Shown here: positions 35,231-47,404 of the stretch, one piece after another | How positions within the stretch are numbered: the first letter of the stretch is position 1 | How the letters are laid out: each line of letters starts with the position of its first letter | From: Siphonodentalium dalli | Taxonomy: Eukaryota; Mollusca; Scaphopoda; Gadilida; Siphonodentaliidae | DNA: 64,000 bases | Direction: 5' to 3' | Assembly (NCBI GenBank): GCA_032622095.1 | Contig: CP136061.1 | Coordinates: 87,290,983 to 87,354,982 of the forward strand | The notes under the pieces: model-generated | What the model was told of the DNA's origin: nothing | Database searches by the model: none | The model's input: only the letters and a program-made list of their open reading frames with translations | Translations under genes and position numbers: made by a program

Positions 35231-38200
35231 TATTTGCATGAGGACATTTTGATTAATCGATATTCATGGGCGAATGGTATTCTTGAATCAGCAGCCCATA
35301 GATGGTGTTGCATAACTACCATACCTGTGTTTGCCATCGGATACATGTATTTTACGGAAATGTTTGTCAGTTTTTAATGCGCGCATCATGCAGGATGCGC
35401 GAAATCAAAGTGTGCGACTTTAAAACGGAGCGAAAAATAATACTGCGCGAATTTAAATACGAGTAACCTATGTTCACAATGGGCTTATTTCATTATCAAA
35501 TGAATATTTTGGTTTGCATAGAATATGTTGCATTTTATCACATCAGAAACGGGACAGGAATCCTGTTTTCTTTCGGCGTGGAACCAAAGAGCACTCCGTG
35601 TTAAAGGCACGGGCGGCGTTTGTTGCAGAGATATTCATATTTGTTCAAATCGCCATCAACAGAAGGAATATTAAAAATATATATAGTTTTGTTCATATGC
35701 CAAACATAATCAGCGCGTAAATAGTATATTGTCGTCAAGACGTACGATGATGTACGTAAACAAGAGCCTGCTCGTGTTACATAAGTTGTGCTTCTGTTTA
35801 CATATTAAACACAGCGCAATTCTATTGGTTAATCACACATAAATGATATAAACGCTCTTTATTATTTCCATATCAGGAAAAACAGTAACAAATAACGCTC
35901 TTTATGTTTACCATATCCGGATATAAACAAAAGCGAAGAAAAATAACGTGTTTTGCTTTTGTTCAAATAACAAACGGGGGGGGGGGGGCGGAAAAAAAAA
36001 CTGCAGACACAGGGTGGAAAAAACTGTTTTCTTCGGTTTGGGTACCCCCCCCCCCAAAACAGCAAAAACTGCAGTTTTTTTCCACTGACCATTTGCCCCC
36101 CCCCCCGGAAAAATAAATCAAATCTACCCCAACTCGGTTTGACCGGAAACCGAAAAAAAAACACCGGAGCATACAATTCACGAGAATGTGCTTGGTAACT
36201 TAGTTTAGATTATTATGACTAAAATGGTCATTGTCTACCAGTAGAACGCAGATTTGTACCTCGTGATGTCATAACATGTACAAACATGTATATTGGTGAT
36301 CGCAACGCTTTGTATGCACTAGTCAACTAGTCACTAGTCATTACCTCGACTTTGAAAAAGATGCAAATGAGATGAGTGAGATACCAGCATATAACTGTTT
36401 TCTGATACCATTGGAGGAGAAATTGTTTAATACATGGGATAGTTCTGCAGTAAAAATTTGCCAGATAAGCGATCGCAGGGTAGAATTCTGCATTCGACGC
36501 CTAGGTACCTCCCCCCCACCCCGGTACGTTGTGTCGCGCAGTTTTTTTCCGCCCCCCCCCTGTAACAAAGGGGACAAAATGACAATAACATACTGTTTAT
36601 GCCATATTTCTGATTGCTATATGAACAAAGTCTTGTCTATATTTTACTATTCTTTCTGTTTATGGTGGTTTTTGACGGATGTGAATATTTTAACAGCATA
36701 CCCAGCGTCAACGCCGCCCGTATCTTTAATCTTTATCTGATGATGTAAAACAGAAGGTTTGTGTCACTTATTTGTGTCGAAAGTTGAATTGTGCTGATGA
36801 AGTTATATTACCTCCATTGCCGGTATTTCCGGAGTATATATAAGTTTATCCCACAGGGTTAGAGTGAAAGACAACAACTGGAATGCGTTCATAACTACCT
36901 GTTTAGAAAAAAACATAAGTATTTACAGGAATCCGATGCAATAAATGTAGTAGTAAGAAATACAACATGTGGGTGACAATGTTTTGAGGCACAATAACCG
37001 CATATTGATGTAGACCAAAAGGGGCAGACATCAATCAAATGTCTATTCACAAAAAAAAACAAAAAACAAAAAACAAAAAACGGGGAGGGAGGGAGGGTTT
37101 TCAAAATAAGCGACCGTCTTCGCCGATTAATTTATTGGAAAGAAAGATAACACAACCACGTCGCGCATCCCTTCCGACAAAAAATATAGTTCCCACGATT
37201 CTGATCTGTGAATTATTGCCATTCGGAAACTAAATAGCATTACTGCCACAATACGTGTACTTTATAATTACGTTTTAATTTCGTCTAAGTACTTCGCAAC
37301 ATCAGTGTATAGCTTACTTATCTGAAATGTCATGCGTTATGGTGTAGTGATCTATGCCAGTGAAAGATCTCGCTACCAAACTGTTTGTGTTTGTACATAA
37401 TTACGTGCGCTCGCGCAACAGTATGGCGATCAGACAGATTCGTACGTTGGTGTCACCTTACTCCGTTTCACTCCATGACGTCACCAAAAACGACGTAAAA
37501 CCTCGTGGCGTTCTGACATTTTTACTGTGCCGCGTTTTTGCTATGTTTATTTTATGTGTTGTTTTCGATTATTTGTTGTCGCCGATATCGCCATTTGTCG
37601 GGATTCCCTGTTTCTATATTTAAAACTGGCATGCTCGTAGTGAGCCTCGATTTCGATTTTTTCTCCCAGGTCATAATACGTCAGAGTTATGACAAAAATA
37701 GATAGACCTACATTTTCTCCATCAGAACTCTACATCAAAGAGTCTATAGACTCCTTCGGGACCTACATAGACTCCTTCATTTGGGTATTTTTACTTATAA
37801 TTGGGAAGTTTTATCATTTTTGGTTCGTGCGAAGACCTCTTTTTATCGTGCGGGAAAAGAGAGACATTCAAAACGCGATTTCGTAATTCGACGCAATAGA
37901 CTGAATAGCCTAACCTTCAGCCGATTTCCGGGTCAAATACGACGAATGACGTAACACAAAACAAAACGCATTTGTTGACACAAACACCGTTTGAAGAGTT
38001 TATTATTACATAAAATGATCGTTATTGATTAATTATTGATTAATTATTGATTCGCACTTGACGTAACAACAATTCGTTAAAATATAATTAAAAGCTCACG
38101 TATGTCATAAAACTGTCAGTCAACGGTGTCCAGAACACACAATAAATATAGCCAATGTCAATATAGTGGGGCGGTTAGATGACAAAATCGTGCATTTTAT

Positions 38201-38547
38201 GGTAAAAGCACCGGATACTATACATGTACTATATATAAAAATAAGACATTTTGGATATCATGCTAAGCTGGAAATTCTCCATGGTTGCCATGGCAACCGT
38301 TTTGACAAAAATTCTCGTTTTCTCTATATTCTAGCCATTATCCATCGTTATTATTTCGTAACTGCTCGAATAGCTATTCTTTCTGGATCTATTTGTGTTG
38401 AAAAGCTATCAGGCTATATAGCCGTTGACTTATGTGTCTGTTATGAACCCCCACAATAGTATGTACATATGGGTTGTTTGTTTTTATTATTATAATTGAT
38501 AAGAGAAGCATATCTTTGATATATTTGTATGTATCACCGTATCATTT
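35231..38547. other. No gene seen; homopolymer tracts and a MITE half
   Basis: Runs of G or C (12-13 bases) lie around 35976-36110 and 36510-36560; open frames there are products of the homopolymers. The stretch 36580-36730 (GACAATAACATACTGTTTA, TTCTGTTTATGGTGGTTTTTG, ATTTTAACAGCATACCC) is homologous to the right half of the MITE at 45541-45895. An 89-codon frame at 37354-37623 lacks splice context or a recognisable domain. Confidence 0.5.
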
Positions 38548-40300
38548 TATGGTATGGTATGCTTTATTGCTAGACATGATTTAACATATTACATTCAAAA
38601 ACATATATACATATATACAAATGTGGATTAGGATGCCTACAATGGGAGACAGACACAAGCCATTGGTCCGACAACTCTATATGCCACCAAGTCCTTTGAT
38701 GTGGACCAAACATGCATTGGCACTATATGACTATTGATTTGCATAAAGGGCACGTGAACGGTGCACACCCACATCGAGAATGTAGGGGCAGCCGGCTAGA
38801 TAAATGTATCCCCTGTGTGAGACAATTGGGTCACTAGGAATGTGATGCCCAAATACCTAGTCGCACGCAGATTAAGTTTTCATGCTGTATTCTCTCATGG
38901 CTAGCTTAAAATATATAGCCACATTTTTCAATACGGCTATATATTCTCAACGTAGAGAAGTTTGGGAAATTTATACACGTTTGGGTATTTCCAGTAATAT
39001 TCGGGTATATACTTTTGTTTAATTTCTGAGAAACATTTGCAAGTTATCATCAGGTGATATTCGTCCCCGATTCCATTCTTACACAAGGTACATAATCTCT
39101 CGTCTTTGTTCGTTTTCTTCCACCGCCCACTCTCAATGGCAAGCCTATGATTCGATGTCCTAATCTTCATCACATATTCAGATAAGTGGCTTGGCAAATC
39201 TGTTAGGTATTTTCATATTGGGGGACGGGGTTATAGCTGTATAGAGGTGGCCCCTCGATGTGGATGCTACACTTGTGCCCCATTCTTGAATAAACTGATC
39301 TGTCAAAATTCGTTTAAGTAATTGTATTTTCGCTCTAGACAACTCTGTTTGTTCTTCCCACATATAATTGAGACCTTCCCCGTTTACAGTTTTCTGTATG
39401 AACACCATCCATCTTAATTTTGTATCGAACATTGGGTCGCGCTCGTGGATAACTTTGGTCAGTTTGTATACATTTTTCGTGATTTCGGATCCTTCATTTG
39501 AGAGCAATTTTGACCAATATGATATTGCTCTACATTTAACTTCGATCTACAAAGGGTGTCGTCCGAATTCACCATATACCATCTAATTTGGTGTACATGA
39601 TTTCATACCTAGTACCATTTTACAAAACTTAAGATTCACACTTTCAATGGATTTTATATCCTCGTGGCACCAAATTTCGCTACCATACAGAAGTATTGGC
39701 ACAACCATTACATCAAACAAATATAACATCACATCGACTGGCAACTCCAAGTTTCTGACTAAACAGCGCGTAAATCGCGTTCGTTGCCAATTTACAAGTT
39801 CTCTTGATCGATCTACAGAACCTACCATTATAGAAAAATTCTACACCCAGATACACGAATTCTTTAACAATCTTCAACTCGGAATCGTTAATCTTGAATA
39901 TTGGTAATCTTTTTGGTTGTTTCTTACAGAAAATTACTACCTTCGTTTTATTGGTGTTGACTTGCAGACCCCATGCGTCAGTATAGTCCTGAAAAGCCGA
40001 AAGTGCCCTATGCATGCATGCTTCGTTGTCGGTCATGAGTACAGTGTCGTCGGCATAAAGTAAACACAATAGACATATATAGCATTTAAACTTTTCATAG
40101 AACAGTTCATCAATAAATTTGAGATTTCCTATGTTGCTGCTGAAGAACTCAGATCGATCAACTTCATTCTTCACACAAGTTTTTATTTGGCTATACATGT
40201 TTTTAATTACCCTAAAAAGCTTCCCGTTGATACCGTTCCGCAACAATTTAAGAAATAAAGGGCGTGTGGATAATGTTTTGTCTAGCATCAAAAACACCCT
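38548..40300 (-). pseudogene. Degenerate non-LTR retrotransposon (LINE), 5'-truncated
   Basis: Reading the minus strand, 40297-39713 holds reverse transcriptase with the catalytic LYADDTVLM motif and the thumb-side NTNKTKVVIF and EFVYLGVEF motifs. A frame change near 39770 leads into MVVPILLYGSEIWC (39583-39828). Further frames at 39507-39178 and 39197-38937 end in a cysteine/histidine motif, CTLCKNGIGDEYHLMITC. The stretch before YADD is too short and lacks the usual GVRQG block, indicating an internal deletion. The 3' end is AATAAAGCATACCATACC, a short tandem tail instead of poly(A). At least two frame breaks make it dead. It belongs to the Jockey/CR1-like range of LINEs; the clade is not resolved. 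Confidence 0.85.
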
Positions 40301-40421
40301 GGCAACTGTTGCTATGGAGCTACCCGATTACCTTTGAGCAGATATAATAAAACTTTCGTCAACATTTGACAAGCTGCTAATCATAGTGGGCTCATGCGCG
40401 CAATGTACAAGTATTACCAAA

Positions 40422-43400
40422 TAGTCCAGGAGATATTGGTAGACCTCTGCACCCCCACCAGGACTTAACTTCACCCCACTAATTTTCTTCCTTAAGGTCT
40501 CCTCTAATTTTTTTCACTTGTTAACAAGAACAAAAAATGGCCGCAGAGACTCCAGACCAGATGGCGTCCATCATGGCGGCCATTTTTTTTATATGCACCA
40601 GGTCTCTTTGATCGCCGTTATAGTAAAGATGGTGTCACATGCGGTCATGTTTTCCGTTCGATTCGTTGTGGTAACATACAACCCTTACAAATTAGCCAAA
40701 AATCCGACACAAAAATACAATATGTGAAAAATTGCTATTTTTCGACATTTCACCACCTTTCGTTTGTCTCTGTGGGAAAATATTGGCACCTTGACACGAT
40801 TTTATACATTTATCGTCTGGAAGAGTCATTGGCGAACACACGGGGATCATAATATACATTCCTTGACGGATATTTTTGTCAGATATCACGTTTTCCCAAA
40901 TGCCGGTATAATCCGGTCAAAGCCAAAACGACGCTAATAACGCAATGTCTGTTTCGAATCAATGAGTGTTATTGCTATTATTACTCCAGCCATGATTATA
41001 TATGTGCAGGATATACTCGGGCTAGGATTCCTCTTATACCTGAGTTGAGGAATATTCACCCAAATCCAAGATGGCGGCCAAAATGGCCACCAGAAATAGA
41101 AAAATCGCCGAAAATCGCTGATTTTAACATCAGTGAATGTTATTGTCACGACAACTCCACACCTGCTTACTATTGTGAGTTGGGAACACTTAGTCGAATA
41201 ACTGTCCTTATATTGCATCCAAATAAAAGTCCCCCAAATCCAAAAATGGCGCCCACAATGGCCGACACATTTTGAAAAATCACCGAAATTCCCTCATGTT
41301 CACATCATTGGGCATTATTGCCTAGAAAACTCCACACATGCTGACAGTTAAGTTGTAAATACTGAGGTGAAGTAATTACCTTGCATCTGATGAAGGAAAT
41401 TGTTTTCCAAATCGAAGATGGCGGCCAAAATGGCGTCCGAACTTTGAAAACAAGCTTACATTCATTTACTTTCTTACTATGGGCGTTATTGTTACGCGAA
41501 TTCTACCCATATGGAACATTGATATGAAGTATTCATATGGACCATTGATATGAAGTATTCATTTGAGTTTGGCCAACTCTCACAATCAAGATGACTGCCA
41601 AACTGGCGGCCAGAAATTGAAAAGAAGTCGAAATTGTCACATACTAATTTCAACTTTTTGTCATAATATCAATATGTATGCATTGGACGAAACGGTACAC
41701 AAGTCATCTATTAGTTCCAACATAGGTCGTCGCCTTCTGGAAGGATGAAGACCCACAATAATCGCGATGTGGCATTTAGAAATCCATTCTCCACTAAGGC
41801 GTAGAAGACCATAATGCATAATATACCCACACTTCTTGACCATAATCATAAGAACAGTCCTGGTGGCGTCCATCAATCGTCTCACCGTACAGATCCAAGC
41901 AGATAATAACAATACATGCGGTGCTAGTCTGTGGGCATGTGTCATGATAGTGGAAATGAAATTGGACCATGACTGCACCGCCTCTTCTTTGGGTATGTTT
42001 TAGATTCAGACATGATCTCACGTGGCTTTGCTTTCCTTCTATGCTAAGATTGTATCTTTCAATCCGCTTGGAAGCCATTCTTAATCAACGAACCAGACGT
42101 GTACCATTGGCTACTACTATATAAGTCCCACCAGACTGTGATGGATGTAGTCTTCAGGACGATGCATTTGATAGTTACCGTTAATATGTCATACTCACGC
42201 TGGGTGGTGGTCGGTATGGTTCAAGAAAGTACAATGCCATCAACACAAGGGTGAAATGTTCAACGCGAAGAACATCTAGAGGAATGTTACTTTGATGATA
42301 TCTTGCATTCAGTTTAACACACGTTGGGTACACCAAGTGATTTATTGGTAACATCACCATTCAAAACCATTGTCCTGCATGAGACATCTTAACTACTATA
42401 TTCTAAAGTTATATAATATAAAGCTATATGATCATAAAGGTCACATTCACCAACGTCCACATCCATTGCCATCGAGACTATAAATTGTTCTTTAAACACA
42501 CAGTGAAATAAATGCACCACAGTTCCTGACATTTTCTTGAATAATACCGTCCACATACTGACACTAACCCTGAGAGATCATAACAACAATGCATACCTTC
42601 ATTCCATAAAGACATTATCCTTTAGCCCATCCGACTGGCTAGGATAGTATTATCCAGACAAAATTATACGTCTGGTCATGTTGATTCAGAACGGCCTTGA
42701 AACGGATGTTACCACAGCAAAAAGACCAACACGCATGACATCCTATATTGAAACATGCACCTGGTGTAGGGTTGTATACCGTGTCCCATTTCATTCCCAC
42801 TGTCATGGCGCATGTCCACAAACTAGCACCGCGAGTATTGTTCTTCTCTGCTGGGAGCTATTCGACGAGACGACGGCGGGAAGTTTGCTTATGATCATGA
42901 TCAAGAAGTGTGTGTAGTCGGTACATTATGGTCTTCTCCTTAGCAGATAGGCATCTGTCCAAGGGAATGAGACAGCTAGCTACCTCCGAAACACTGCCGA
43001 AGTTGTCCACGTATGCCAATACGTACGCTAAGTTTGTGAGTTGAACCATCTATTGAGAAGTGACTAGTTAACTGGGAAGTTCGCCATGTATACATGCCAT
43101 TATCCCCACGGGGTATGAGAAAGACATACATAGAGATGACCTTCTGTAAGCGTGCATACTTATCGACCATATGCCTTTCTAGTTCAAGATGACGAACAAA
43201 TCCCATATTTAGCAAGCATCTAAAATCTTAAGCCAGACACCGGGAAATTAATTGTTTGAAACGTTATGATTAAAGGGACCCTTCTCACATGAAGTGTTGA
43301 ATATTTTGTCGGTGTGAGCGACCTAGATTTATCAGGCAAAGAAATGGAAACTGGTCCAGATCATTAAGGACGTGGCAAATCAGAATCTTTTACCAGGTAA

Positions 43401-44821
43401 CTGTTCTAATGTGGCTATTCGGCGCACCTACGGTTACGGCCATTATCGGCGCGAAGTGTCAAATGGATTTCGAAATGACACATCGCTATATTATTTGATA
43501 CGTTTTAAGTTGAACTAATATATGGTTTGTGTATAGTTTCGTCCATACATATCGATACTATGACACAAAGTTGAAATTTGTATGTGAATATATCGATTTC
43601 TTTTCAATTTCTGGCCTCCAGTTTACCTGCCATCTTGACCTTGAGTATCAATTGACAAACTCAAATGAATACTTCATACCAATATTCCATATCAACATGT
43701 GATGGTGGGTAGAATTCGCGAAACAATAACGCCCATCGTAAAAAAGTAAAGGAATGTAGGCGTGTTTTCAAATATCGGTCGCCATTTTGGCCGCCATCTT
43801 AGATTTGGAAAACCATTTCTTGCATGGGATGAAAGGTAATTACTTCACATCAGTATTTACAACTCAACTGTCAGCATGTGTGGAGTTTTCTCGACAATAA
43901 TGCCCAATGATGTGAACATGGGGGAATTTCGGTGATTTTTCAAAATTTGTCGGCCATTGTGGGCGCCATTTTTGATTTGGGGGACTTTTATTTGGATGCA
44001 ATATAAGGACAGTTATTCAACTAAGTGTTCCCAACTCACAATAGTAAGCAGGTGTGGAATTGTCGTGACAATAACTCTCACTGATGTTAAAATCAGCGAT
44101 TTTCGGTGATTTTTCTATTTCTGGTGGCCATTTTGGCCGCCATCTTGGATTTGGGTGAATATTCCTCAACTCAGGTATAAGAGGAATCCTAGCCCGAGTA
44201 TGTCCTGCACATATATAGTCATGGCTGGAGTAATAATAGCAATAACACTCATTGATTCGAAACAGACATTGCGTTATTAGCGTCGTTTTGGCTTTGACCG
44301 GATTATACCGGCATTTGGGAAAACGTGATATCGGACAAAAATATCCGTCAAGAAATGTATATTATGGTCCCCTTTTGTTCGCCAATGACTCTTCTAGACG
44401 ATAAATGTATAAAATCGCGTCAAGGTGCCAACATTTTCCCACAGAGACAAACGAAATGTGGTGAAATATCCGAAAAATAGCAATTTTTCACATTTCGGCG
44501 GCCATCTTGGCCGCCATATTGGATTTTTGTGTCGGATTTTTGGCTAATTTGTAAGGGTTGTATATTACCATAACGAATCGAACGGAAAACATGACCGCAT
44601 GTGACACCATCTTTACTATAACGGCGATCAAAGAGACCTGGTGCATATAAAAAAAATGGCCGCCATGATGGACGCCATCTTGTCTGGAGTCTCTGCGGCC
44701 ACTTTTTGTTCTTGTTAACAAGTGAAAAAAATTAGAGGAGACCTTAAGGAAGAAAATTAGTGGGGTGAAGTTAAGTCCTGGGGGGGGGGGGTGCAGAGGT
44801 CTACCAATATCTCCTGGACTA
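40422..44821. mobile_element. 4.4-kb palindromic foldback element
   Basis: The ends are exact inverses: TAGTCCAGGAGATATTGG at 40422 and CCAATATCTCCTGGACTA at 44804-44821. The arms (about 40422-41740 and 43500-44821) are highly similar, including CTTGTTAACAAGAAC near both ends and the degenerate units at 40930-41620 and 43610-44240, which contain CAAGATGGCGGCCAAAATGG-type blocks. The inner parts also pair: 42050-41800 read on the minus strand matches 42680-42960 read on the plus strand (CACAAACTAGCACCG, ATCAAGAAGTGTG, ATTATGGTCTTCT). So the whole element is one large, partly decayed hairpin. No transposase is recognised. Confidence 0.8.
40930..41620 (+). repeat. Degenerate ~150-190-bp units inside the foldback arm
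   Basis: At least three units repeat the order: AACTCCACACNTGCT, TGAGTT or TAAGTTG, a fall to ATTGCATCCAA or CTTGCATCTGATG, then AAATCNAAGATGGCGGCC and AAAATGGCC(A/G). The inverted counterpart lies at 43610-44240 in the other arm. Confidence 0.6.
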
Positions 44822-45288
44822 AAAGTATAAGTATTTATTATATAAAATATATTTCTTCAAAATACAGGTAAGAGTAGTTGCGAATTATGTGCGACAAGGT
44901 ATGAACGGAATTGTTTAAATGTGCAATAGCAATGGCGATTATTTTCTATATAAACCCACGCTTGGTGGCAAACATTCCATAACTGGACGTACAAAGAACC
45001 CGCACACTCGCTAGTTACATTTTATAGAAATAACTGATACAATCCTTATTCATTCCAATTAAGGGTATGTTCAATCGCTGGCAATTGTGCTGACAGTTCG
45101 TCGTTAAGGGCTCTACTCTAGTGTGATAGGATCTGAACAATTACATGTACACGCACATTGACATTTGCTCGAGGACAGCCTTTTAATATATTATAAGAAT
45201 CAATCGTGCAATAACTTGTGGTATTTCGTCTCTCCGATAAACCATAAAACATTCGAAGACACTCATTCTGCGATTCGAAAATGTGTCA
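44822..45288. other. No gene seen
   Basis: AT-rich sequence with no supported feature. Confidence 0.5.
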
Positions 45289-45398
45289 TTCTGGCTCCGG
45301 GGCGCTATATCCTACATCAATACGATACCAGCATTGGTCTGCATTCTGGCTCCGGGGCGCTATATCCTACACCAATAGGATACCAGCAGTTATCTGCT
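45289..45398 (+). repeat. Tandem duplication, ~54-bp unit
   Basis: CATTCTGGCTCCGGGGCGCT followed by ATATCCTACA(T/C)CAATA and GATACCAGCA occurs twice in a row. Confidence 0.85.
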
Positions 45399-45540
45399 TG
45401 ATACACAGCTCTCTTTACGTAGTTTGCTGAATCCATTCTTTATGTGGGGTATGTTCAACAACTCCAGGCCTTTTTGAGCAAATACACGGAGCCTTTTCTC
45501 GTTTACTGTTGTCGATTCACTGGACTTCGCTTTGCTTTAA

Positions 45541-45895
45541 AGGCACTGAGGGCCTTCGCGGTGGTATTGCTGTTAAAATAGTAACATCTGTTAAAACTGC
45601 CATAAACAGAAAAAATATTAAGATATAGACAGACATGATTCTTACACCAATCATAAATATCGTGTAAATAGGATGTTATTATGTAAACAAAAAGCCAAAA
45701 ATGTTACAGAACCTGGCTTTGTTTACACAATACAGCATACAAACTTGACAATAACATACTATTTACACGATATTTATGATTGGTAAGAGAACAAAATAGG
45801 CCTATATTTTAATTTTCATTCTGTTTATGGCAGTTTTAGCGGGTGTGACTATTTTAACAGAAACCCCACTGCGAAGGCCATCAGTGACCGTGCCT
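45541..45895. mobile_element. TTAA-flanked MITE, AGGCACTGA family
   Basis: AGGCACTGAGGGCCTTCGCG at the left and, inverted, AGGCACGGTCACTGATGGCC at the right, between TTAA at 45537-45540 and TTAA at 45896-45899. The inner pairing includes ATTTACACGATATTTATGAT and its inverse. A half copy is at 36580-36730. It is the fourth TTAA-flanked family in the window. Confidence 0.8.
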
Positions 45896-45989
45896 TTAAC
45901 ACCCAATGAATCACCCGCCTTTGTCAGGGTCCGATAAACAATCAAAGTCTTGAGTTTATCGGTGATATATGGATTCTTTGACCATGTGT

Positions 45990-46441
45990 CCCGCCATATC
46001 AAATCCAGTCGTAAGTCGGGATTATTTTACCCTGTGCCAATGCATTCTCTTATATATGCGAGTCGACCATAGGTCGCCTCGCATATATAAGAGAATGCAT
46101 TGGTCTAACAATTTTTTACAATTTTAATAATTTGTTCTTGTATTCTTTAACAATTTTATAATTTCACCCATACAGAGCCCCAGACAAACATGAGCAGACG
46201 ACAATCTTCTATATGCTTCTATATATATGTGGGGCTCCCTGCAGGGTAATGGATGTTTTTTATTTTATGTCCTAAAAATTGTAAGAAACATTTATTTAAA
46301 AAAAAATGATAAAAAATTGTTAGGCCAATGCATTCTCTTATATATGCGAGGCGACATATGGTCGACTCGCATATATAAGAGAATGCATTGGCACAGGGTA
46401 AAAAAAATCCCGACTTACGACTGGATTTGATATGGCGGGTC
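45990..46441. mobile_element. Foldback MITE with two internal hairpins
   Basis: The ends are CCCGCCATATCAAATCCAGT and the inverse ACTGGATTTGATATGGCGGG. Hairpins at 46028-46105 and 46325-46395 are both built from CCAATGCATTCTCTTATATA and its inverse. The right part (46213-46430: GTGGGGCTCCCTGCAGGG, TTTTATTTTATGTCC, CGACTTACGACTGGATTT) is the source-like relative of the 164-bp piece inside every composite satellite unit (21914-22077 and copies). Confidence 0.85.
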
Positions 46442-47152
46442 ACATATGTCCTAGGCTGTCTTCTTATATACATCGCTGAGATACCACTGCCACAAGGGCA
46501 TTTGGCAATTCTTTCTGACATTATCTTAGTTCTTATGTTTTAGGATTAAAATGTTCTATGTCTGGCTCAGTTCATATTGTTCTTATCAATACCGAAATAA
46601 TTACCATTATAGCAAACTTTTGGTGGCAAAAATAAGATAATAGGTGACTAAATATAGTTACGACGATACGTACAAATATATGTATCGGTCCGCAAAGTAC
46701 ATTCCTTCCGGCAGTGATAACGGAGACTGAGGGCGCTGCACGGAGTTGTTGGTTACAAGCAACTAACTATATAGAGTTACGCTTCTTCAATTCATGTTGG
46801 GGGAAACTCGAGTCATCATAAAAACAAATGCTGATTTGTGTGTAGTAAATGGGGCAGTTGTGGAAATGCAAGATTATCGTTTGATTTAAAAATACCGAAA
46901 AGTGCGCGTTTGTTGTCACAGACTTATGTATCGGATTATGATATAAGAAAATTGACCCCTTGAAGTTCAAATAAGCTTAACCCATGGTCGGCGGGACTTA
47001 TAGTTAATACTGTCGCCTTTGGAAAATAATTAGTTTTTTTTTGCACCCTGTAGCACCCTGTAGCCAGAGCTTCATCTGTTCTGGAGATAACCCACTGGCA
47101 TATCTCATTTCTAACCAAGGCTGGGATGTCGTTAATTAGCTCTCTTCCTATA
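46442..47152. other. No gene seen
   Basis: No supported feature. Open frames here are short and without recognisable motifs. Confidence 0.5.
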
Positions 47153-47404
47153 ATCGGTATGTCCTTCATGTAAGAATACACTAGCCCTAACTCTAACCAT
47201 AACCCTAGCCCTAACCGTAGCCCTAACCCTAGCCCTAACCCTAACCCTAGCCCTAGCCCTAACCCTAACCCTAACCCTAAGCCTAACCCTAAGCCTAGCC
47301 CTAGCCCTAGCCATAACCCTTACCCTTACCCTAACACATATGGAGAATGGAGGATGGTGCGTGGTTTCGTGTATTCTTACATGAAGGATGTACCCTATAA
47401 TCGC
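47153..47404. repeat. Interstitial telomeric tract inside an inverted repeat
   Basis: From about 47181 to 47336 the sequence is a run of CCCTAA hexamers (TTAGGG on the minus strand) mixed with TAGCCC and CCATAA variants. It is flanked by GGTATGTCCTTCATGTAAG AATACAC on the left and its near-exact inverse GTGTATTCTTACATGAAGG ATGTACCC on the right. A 126-codon minus-strand frame across it is an artefact of the hexamer. Confidence 0.9.

Noticed and set aside
35862-36181. Overlapping 70-104-codon frames on both strands
   Set aside because: They run through poly-G and poly-C tracts and encode only low-complexity glycine, proline and lysine runs.
41794-42078. Tc1/mariner-like transposase trace (RRGGAVMVQF)
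   Set aside because: Only one short block resembles the GGGSVMVWG motif. No DDE triad or flanking domain is visible, so the similarity may be chance.
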